Of a DNA stretch of 64,000 bases, positions 59,623 to 64,000 are shown in pieces (positions within the stretch are counted from its first letter, which is position 1; every line of letters begins with the position of its first letter). Position numbers and translations under genes: made by a program. Source of the DNA: an uncultured Lachnospiraceae bacterium (GTDB lineage: Bacteria; Bacillota; Clostridia; Lachnospirales; Lachnospiraceae); contig CATJTQ010000130.1 of assembly GCA_949743325.1 (NCBI GenBank), positions 1 through 64,000 on the forward strand. The letters run 5' to 3'. The notes under the pieces were generated by a model. The model did not search any database, was not told the DNA's origin, and was given only the letters and a program-made list of their open reading frames with translations.

Positions 59623-60228
59623 TTAAATATTAGCAAAATTAGTTAAAATCTGCAAACCTGCACTGCTACTTTTCTCTGGATGGAACTGACATGCAAATAC
59701 ATTATCTGCCTCAACTGATGCATCAATATCAACACCATAAGTTGTAGTTGCCTTAACAATATTTTTATCTTCTGACTGAAGATAGAAAGAATGTACAAAA
59801 TATACATGTTCATTTTCGTTAATTCCTCTAAACAGCCTGCCATTATTTCGCAGTTTCAGTGAATTCCAACCAATATGAGGAATCTTTAAATCATTCTGTT
59901 TAGGAATCTTTACAATTCTTCCCTTTAATATTCCCAAACCTTCCACTCCTGGAGACTCATCGCTGCCTTCAAACAGCAATTGAAGTCCTAGACAAATTCC
60001 AAGAAAAGGCACCCTTTTTTCAACTACTTCATATATTATTTTATCAAGATTATATTTTTTTAAATTAATCATTGCATCTTCAAAAGCGCCAACTCCCGGA
60101 AGAATAACTTTGTCTGCTCTAAGTATCTCATCTCTGCTTCGCGTTATAAGCGTCTTTTCTCCTATATACTCAAATGCTTTCTCTACACTTTTTAAATTAC
60201 CGGCATCATAATCAATAATCGCTATCAT
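59623..60228 (-). CDS. hisH: Imidazole glycerol phosphate synthase glutaminase subunit
   Basis: Class I glutamine amidotransferase that passes ammonia to HisF. It has 201 residues. The nucleophile cysteine lies in VPFLGICLGLQLLFEGSDE near residue 78; His and Glu of the triad are in CQFHPEKSSSAGLQIL. The N-terminus MIAIIDYDAGNLKSVEKAF is canonical. TAGGAG precedes the ATG. A 7-bp dyad (TCAACTT/AAGTTGA) lies between the previous terminator and this gene. Confidence 0.97.
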   Translation of the reverse strand: MIAIIDYDAGNLKSVEKAFEYIGEKTLITRSRDEILRADKVILPGVGAFEDAMINLKKYNLDKIIYEVVEKRVPFLGICLGLQLLFEGSDESPGVEGLGILKGRIVKIPKQNDLKIPHIGWNSLKLRNNGRLFRGINENEHVYFVHSFYLQSEDKNIVKATTTYGVDIDASVEADNVFACQFHPEKSSSAGLQILTNFANI

Positions 60229-60261
60229 ATTATGTCTCCTACACTATGTCAACTTAAAAGT

Positions 60262-60303
60262 TGATTTTATAAAACATGGCAGCAGAATTATATTCCGCTG
60301 CCA
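60262..60303 (-). terminator. Terminator of the cheV / lysine-rich protein unit
   Basis: Stem TGGCAGCGGAAT (60292-60303) / ATTCTGCTGCCA (60277-60288) with one G-U and a 3-base loop, followed on the minus strand by TGTTTTAT. It begins about eight bases after the stop of the 410-codon gene and separates it from hisH. Confidence 0.9.
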
Positions 60304-60311
60304 CAACGTAT

Positions 60312-61544
60312 TTAATCATTTTCTGTTTCATCTTCAGCTTTAACAGGTCTCCTGACCCCATCTGCTACTGCGGCGTCACCTGCAATAGTTGTTATATTTT
60401 TCTTATATTCAGAATATGTAACAGTCAACATAGAATTAACCTGATCAGGTTCTATACCAAATTTATCTCTTAAATGAACTATTATCTCATCATAAATGCC
60501 CTGAAACTCTACAATTAACCCTAATTCTTTTGCCCTCTGTACATTCTCATTATATTTGCGGACACCTACAAGCAAACTATCTAAAGCCTCCTCATATCGG
60601 TCAATCGCCATATAACTATTGTAACTGTCAAGTTTATCACTTAAAAGATTAACAACTTCCACCTGATCATAAAACTCCTGATCCTTTTCTTTAATTTCAA
60701 GACCAAGTAAATTCTTATACGCTTTGGAATATTGTTGATGAACAAACAGCTCTTTCGCATCTTTTACGTTTGCTGAGTAAAATCTAGTATTACATCCTAA
60801 TACAACAACTACAGATAAAGCAATACCTATGATAATAAAAACAGCCAGCGGCGCAACTGGTACCAGTTGCGACTTAGGAATAGGTCCTCCCGCAGCTTCT
60901 GCTTTCTTTGCTGCTTTTTCCTGTTTCTTCTTTTGAGCCTCTGCTTTCTTTGCTGCAGCTTTTGCAGCATTTGCAGCTTTAGCTTCTTTATTAGCCTGTT
61001 TCTTCTTCTCAGCTTCTTCCCTGGCACTTGCTTTTGCTTCGGCTTTAACCTTCTTTTTCTCTTCTTTTTCGGCGGAAAGCCTCTGTTCATACTCAGCTTC
61101 CTCTGCTTCCTCTGCTTCTTTTGCCAAACGTTGTTCTTCCGTCAATTCCTTTTTCTTAAATATAGATTTTATCTTTTGCCAAAACGATACTTTTTGTAAA
61201 GGCTCAGGCACTTCAGCATTCTCATCAATTCCTGTAAGAAGATTATCTATATCTGTAAAGCTGCCTTCATCAACATTCTGGGCAGATGAACTACCCTTTT
61301 TCTGTGCAGCTTCTCCTGAACTGGTATTTGAGACTTTATCCCAATCTTCCATTACACCGAATGAACTGTCTATATTCTCATCTGCATCTAAATCTGCTGA
61401 TACAAAAGAACTATCGTCATCGTCATCTGAAAAAATATTAGCAGCGTCTTCATTGTCCATCATTTTAAGGAAATCATTTATATCTCCGTCATCCAGTGAC
61501 GAATCGTCGAAAAGGGAATCTAATTCATCATCCATATCTGCCAT
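60312..61544 (-). CDS. Hypothetical membrane protein with acidic N-terminus and Lys/Glu/Ala-rich coiled coil
   Basis: Not recognised as a family. It has 410 residues in four clear zones. Residues 1-115 are very acidic and Ser/Asp-rich (NIFSDDDDDSSFVSADLDAD). Residues about 130-218 are a Lys/Glu/Ala-rich helix or coiled coil. One membrane helix lies at 231-251. A soluble C-terminal region (255-395) has TPR-like helices (HQQYSKAYKNLLGL, MAIDRYEEALDSLLVGV). Topology suggests the acidic and coiled-coil parts are cytoplasmic. It starts 34 bases after cheV and shares its terminator, so a link to chemotaxis or polar localisation is possible but unproven. Confidence 0.75.
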   Translation of the reverse strand: MADMDDELDSLFDDSSLDDGDINDFLKMMDNEDAANIFSDDDDDSSFVSADLDADENIDSSFGVMEDWDKVSNTSSGEAAQKKGSSSAQNVDEGSFTDIDNLLTGIDENAEVPEPLQKVSFWQKIKSIFKKKELTEEQRLAKEAEEAEEAEYEQRLSAEKEEKKKVKAEAKASAREEAEKKKQANKEAKAANAAKAAAKKAEAQKKKQEKAAKKAEAAGGPIPKSQLVPVAPLAVFIIIGIALSVVVVLGCNTRFYSANVKDAKELFVHQQYSKAYKNLLGLEIKEKDQEFYDQVEVVNLLSDKLDSYNSYMAIDRYEEALDSLLVGVRKYNENVQRAKELGLIVEFQGIYDEIIVHLRDKFGIEPDQVNSMLTVTYSEYKKNITTIAGDAAVADGVRRPVKAEDETEND

Positions 61545-61578
61545 GGATATGCCCTCCTTTGCATATCTTATTTAGATT

Positions 61579-62487
61579 TTAGCCTTTATTCTTTTTCATA
61601 ATTAATTTGTCAATCTGTTCAACTAACTGACCAATCTCAGGCTTAGAAAGCTGAGCATCCGCACCAAGCATCTCGCCCTTTCTTCTCATCTCATCATTAA
61701 CTAATGATGAGAAAATCACAACCGGAACATGCCTCAATTCAGGATCTTCTTTTACTAACTTTGTAAGACGATGACCGTCCATTAACGGCATCTCAATATC
61801 TGTAACAAGCAATGCAACTTTATCATCAATTATACCATCTTTTTTATATCTCTCAAGTTTATCCCATGCTTCCTGTCCATTTGGACACATATCAAGATTG
61901 ATATAACCTGCTTTCTTAAGACAATCAGTAATCATATTTCCAAGCAGCATAGAATCCTCTGCTATAAGAATCGGAAGACTATTTCTCTCACGAGGTCCCA
62001 TATCTTCAATATCAGAAATTTTAAGACCTGTTTCAGGACTGATATCTGTGACAATTTTTTCAAAATCAAGAATTACAATAAGTTTATCATCAATCTTAAT
62101 TACACCAGTTGCAACTCCATTTTCAACATCATTAACCGTAGCTCCAGGCAAAATTATATCTGCCCATGAAATTCTATGTATTCCAAGCACCTGTTCCACA
62201 TGAAAAGCAATATTAAGCTGATTAAAGTTAGTTATAATAAACAATCCCTTATTCTCTGAAGGTTCCATTCCAATACACTTCTTCAAATCAACAACTGAAA
62301 TCATATCTTCACGAGGCATAAAGATACCTTCAACATACTGATGTGCATTTGGTACAGGAGTGACAGGCTGATAAGATAATATTTCTCTTACTTTAGCAAC
62401 ATTTATACCATAATGGTTATCGCCTAAAGTAAACTCCAGCACTTCTAACTCATTAGTACCATTCTCTAGCAAAATATTTGTATCCAT
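61579..62487 (-). CDS. cheV: Chemotaxis protein CheV (CheW-receiver fusion)
   Basis: Coupling and adaptation protein joining receptors to CheA. It has 302 residues. Residues 15-160 form a CheW domain (VLEFTLGDNHYGINVAKVREIL, PREDMISVVDLKKCIG, WADIILPGATVNDVENGVATGVI). Residues about 172-300 are a receiver domain, with PILIAEDSMLLGNMI for the acidic pocket, the phospho-Asp in LLVTDIEMPLMDGH, and FSSLVNDEMRRKGEMLGADAQLSKP with the switch Ser and Lys. Its presence implies a motile or chemotactic organism; no flagellar or other che genes are in view. Confidence 0.94.
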   Translation of the reverse strand: MDTNILLENGTNELEVLEFTLGDNHYGINVAKVREILSYQPVTPVPNAHQYVEGIFMPREDMISVVDLKKCIGMEPSENKGLFIITNFNQLNIAFHVEQVLGIHRISWADIILPGATVNDVENGVATGVIKIDDKLIVILDFEKIVTDISPETGLKISDIEDMGPRERNSLPILIAEDSMLLGNMITDCLKKAGYINLDMCPNGQEAWDKLERYKKDGIIDDKVALLVTDIEMPLMDGHRLTKLVKEDPELRHVPVVIFSSLVNDEMRRKGEMLGADAQLSKPEIGQLVEQIDKLIMKKNKG

Positions 62488-62567
62488 AAAATAATCCTCC
62501 CTTTAGCATCTTATGAGTGTATTTATTGTATCATACTTATAAAAAAAAGCCAATCTTTTTTAATAAA

Positions 62568-63383
62568 TTACTGTAATTTAATAACTTTATCTTCACCACC
62601 GGTACGAACTACCAACGATAATGTAGATATCTCCGGATTATAATCTGAAGGCACTTGACACACAACCACACCAGTTTTATTTTCCATAGATTGCAAAACT
62701 GTATTCACCTGTGAAAGATCATCTGCAAGTAACGTTTTCTGTACACTTAAATTCTCTGTATCATTGACACGAACACGGAACTTAATATTCTGTCCAAGTA
62801 TATTACAGTTTCTCGCCTCAGAAGAAGTATTAAGAATTTCAAATTTAAAAACAAAAAGTTTATGATTCTCTGTAGCTTTCATCTGAAAAGCAAGCTGATC
62901 TTCTCCCACATCAGGATATTTATCTACAACATCATATCCTCTGTAAGATATCTCGACATCCTCCAGTCCAAAAATTTTTCCTACATCCATCGGAGTAACA
63001 TCAGAATCTGCAACATTAGCTGGATCTTCTGGAGCCGCAGTTTCTACTGGAATCTGACTCGCTGCATCAGGCTGAGTGGTAGATTCTGTACTTTTTTTAG
63101 GATCCTCCGTCTTTGGCACTTCTGTTGCAGGCTGATTAGTCGCAGGAGATTGAGTCTCATTACTTGCAACAATTGTACTATCTTCTTCCTCTGACCTTAT
63201 TTTCTCCTCAGCAAACCTATCATAATAGCTTGCATCATATCTAACTAAAACATCCGCGGCATAATCTGCAATAACTTTCACTTGTTCATCAGTCATATTT
63301 GTAATTCCGCATCCGGATAACATAAAAACAGAAGCAAAACCAACAGCGGTTAATTTTACGAAATTTCTGTTCTTCTTTTTCAT
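62568..63383 (-). CDS. Hypothetical lipoprotein with Thr/Pro-rich linker
   Basis: Exported lipoprotein of about 271 residues. The signal ends in the lipobox MLSGC, with the lipidated cysteine at residue 25. A short helical stretch (MTDEQVKVIADYAADVLVRYD) is followed by a Thr/Ser/Pro/Glu-rich linker (about 75-125). The C-terminal domain (about 135-270) is beta-rich and looks like an Ig-like fold (LFVFKFEILNTSSEARNCN). Function unknown. I use the ATG at 63383, which has AGGTGG five bases upstream; the open frame begins three codons earlier at a GTG that overlaps this site. Confidence 0.78.
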   Translation of the reverse strand: MKKKNRNFVKLTAVGFASVFMLSGCGITNMTDEQVKVIADYAADVLVRYDASYYDRFAEEKIRSEEEDSTIVASNETQSPATNQPATEVPKTEDPKKSTESTTQPDAASQIPVETAAPEDPANVADSDVTPMDVGKIFGLEDVEISYRGYDVVDKYPDVGEDQLAFQMKATENHKLFVFKFEILNTSSEARNCNILGQNIKFRVRVNDTENLSVQKTLLADDLSQVNTVLQSMENKTGVVVCQVPSDYNPEISTLSLVVRTGGEDKVIKLQ

Positions 63384-63424
63384 TTTACCCACCTATTTTC
63401 ACTTTTTTGTAAATCATATTTTTC

Positions 63425-63453
63425 ATTGTAACACGTTTTAAATATTTTATCAA
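63425..63453 (-). promoter_or_regulatory. Promoter of the lipoprotein gene
   Basis: TTGATA (minus, 63448-63453), 17-base spacer, TACAAT (63425-63430), about 40 bases before the start. Confidence 0.75.
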
Positions 63454-63496
63454 TGTAAGAATTAATTTTTTACTAACATTTTTATTTCACTAAAAA

Positions 63497-64000
63497 TCAT
63501 TTTTCTGTAGTCCCCGCCTTCTCCATCTCAAACCAAAAACATACACCATTATCATAATTGATTACACCACAATCCTGATGATGTGCATCCATAATTGCTT
63601 TTACAATTGAAAGACCAATTCCGCTTCCTCCATATTCCCTAGTACGCGCCTTATCAACTTTATAAAACTTAATCCAAATTTTATCTAAATCATCGGCTGG
63701 AATTGGTATTCCTGAATTAAAAACTTTAACCCTGATAAGTGTCTTCTCTTCATCATCTGAACGCTCCTCCATTGATACCTCAATAATATTATCTCCTGAA
63801 ACATGGTGAAAAGCATTGCTTATATAATTAGTAACTACCTCATCAAGCTTGTATTCATCTGCCCATACAAATGTATTTTCTTTTATATTAAAACGAATAT
63901 CTACTTCTTTGTCACCGGCAAGTATTGACGTTGAACTTAAAATATTTTTTACAAGAGAGAATAAATCCACTCTCTCAAGCGTAATAATATCTCCTCCAAA
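63497..64000 (-). CDS. Sensor histidine kinase, C-terminal ATPase domain (5' part outside window)
   Basis: C-terminal 167 residues of a two-component histidine kinase. The reading frame stays open to the window end, so the sensor and the phospho-His region are missing. The HATPase domain shows the N box NYISNAFHHV, a diverged G1 region (VKVFNSGIPIPADDLDKIW), the F box FYKVDKARTREYGGSGIGLSIVKAIM containing G2, and a C-terminal WFEME. An apparent GTG start at 63970 is internal to the frame. The cognate response regulator should lie just beyond the window. Confidence 0.92.
   Translation of the reverse strand, partial: FGGDIITLERVDLFSLVKNILSSTSILAGDKEVDIRFNIKENTFVWADEYKLDEVVTNYISNAFHHVSGDNIIEVSMEERSDDEEKTLIRVKVFNSGIPIPADDLDKIWIKFYKVDKARTREYGGSGIGLSIVKAIMDAHHQDCGVINYDNGVCFWFEMEKAGTTEK

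Noticed and set aside
60867..61199. Plus-strand frame of 110 codons rich in Phe, Leu and Cys, resembling a membrane protein
   Set aside because: It is the antisense of the Lys/Glu/Ala-rich coiled coil at 60312-61544; the hydrophobic look is a by-product of reversed AAG/GAA codons.

Overview
This is a low-GC (about one third G+C) bacterial chromosome segment. Its gene content points to an anaerobic Firmicute of the Lachnospiraceae type: Pta-AckA acetate formation, formate-tetrahydrofolate ligase with FolD, NfnAB-type ferredoxin/NADPH chemistry, a very long 2-hydroxyacyl-CoA dehydratase activase, HrcA/CIRCE control of groESL, and a secreted pectate lyase with Ig-like and dockerin modules. A pectin-using Lachnospira/Eubacterium eligens-like gut organism fits well, but that is inference. 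All genes but two lie on the minus strand. The exceptions are the tmcAL-like gene at 15275 and the activase at 29047.

Layout, in window order; minus-strand units are transcribed from high to low coordinates. 1-9679: a conserved lipid/chromosome/secretion run (plsX, acpP, rnc, smc, ftsY), then threonine ammonia-lyase, an AEC permease and a D,D-carboxypeptidase cut by the window edge. 10040-10797: yceD and rpmF. 11022-13237: pta-ackA. 13389-15041: a PocR-GGDEF-degenerate HD-GYP signalling protein, divergent from tmcAL. 16537-24787: a tight seven-gene unit (zinc-finger membrane protein, polA, coaE, an FtsA-like ATPase, walJ-like hydrolase, ACT protein, UPF0210). 24898-28828: tRNA-Leu(CAA), lysA, pyk and a catalytically dead rhomboid-like protein. 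29047-33294: the activase. 33361-40225: pectate lyase, araA and nfnBA. 40552-49949: a 60-residue orphan gene between duplicated terminators, gdhA, a zinc-ribbon/TPR membrane protein, folD, fhs, ftsK and uppP. 50206-55165: a fucose/arabinose isomerase-like protein, an HD hydrolase, a 5'-truncated cotJC and groEL-groES. 55525-60228: a CPBP protease, argS, ung, hisF and hisH. 60312-64000: a lysine/glutamate-rich membrane protein, cheV, a lipoprotein and the end of a histidine kinase.

Functionally the window is mostly core housekeeping. Pta-AckA makes ATP from acetyl-CoA; pyruvate kinase feeds it. GdhA, LysA, IlvA and HisHF cover amino-acid metabolism; Fhs and FolD supply one-carbon units. The accessory part is pectin/arabinose use: a secreted PL1 enzyme is encoded 18 bases downstream of L-arabinose isomerase.

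I see no prophage, transposase, CRISPR array or recognisable defence system. The features most worth a second look are the duplicated 40-bp terminator around a 60-codon orphan, the 39-bp tandem repeats that overlap the uppP promoter, the truncated cotJC, the FtsA-like protein with an unusual C-terminal half, the PocR-GGDEF-HD fusion, and the unknown-function UPF0210/ACT pair. Domain calls come from reading motifs by eye; no database search was run.
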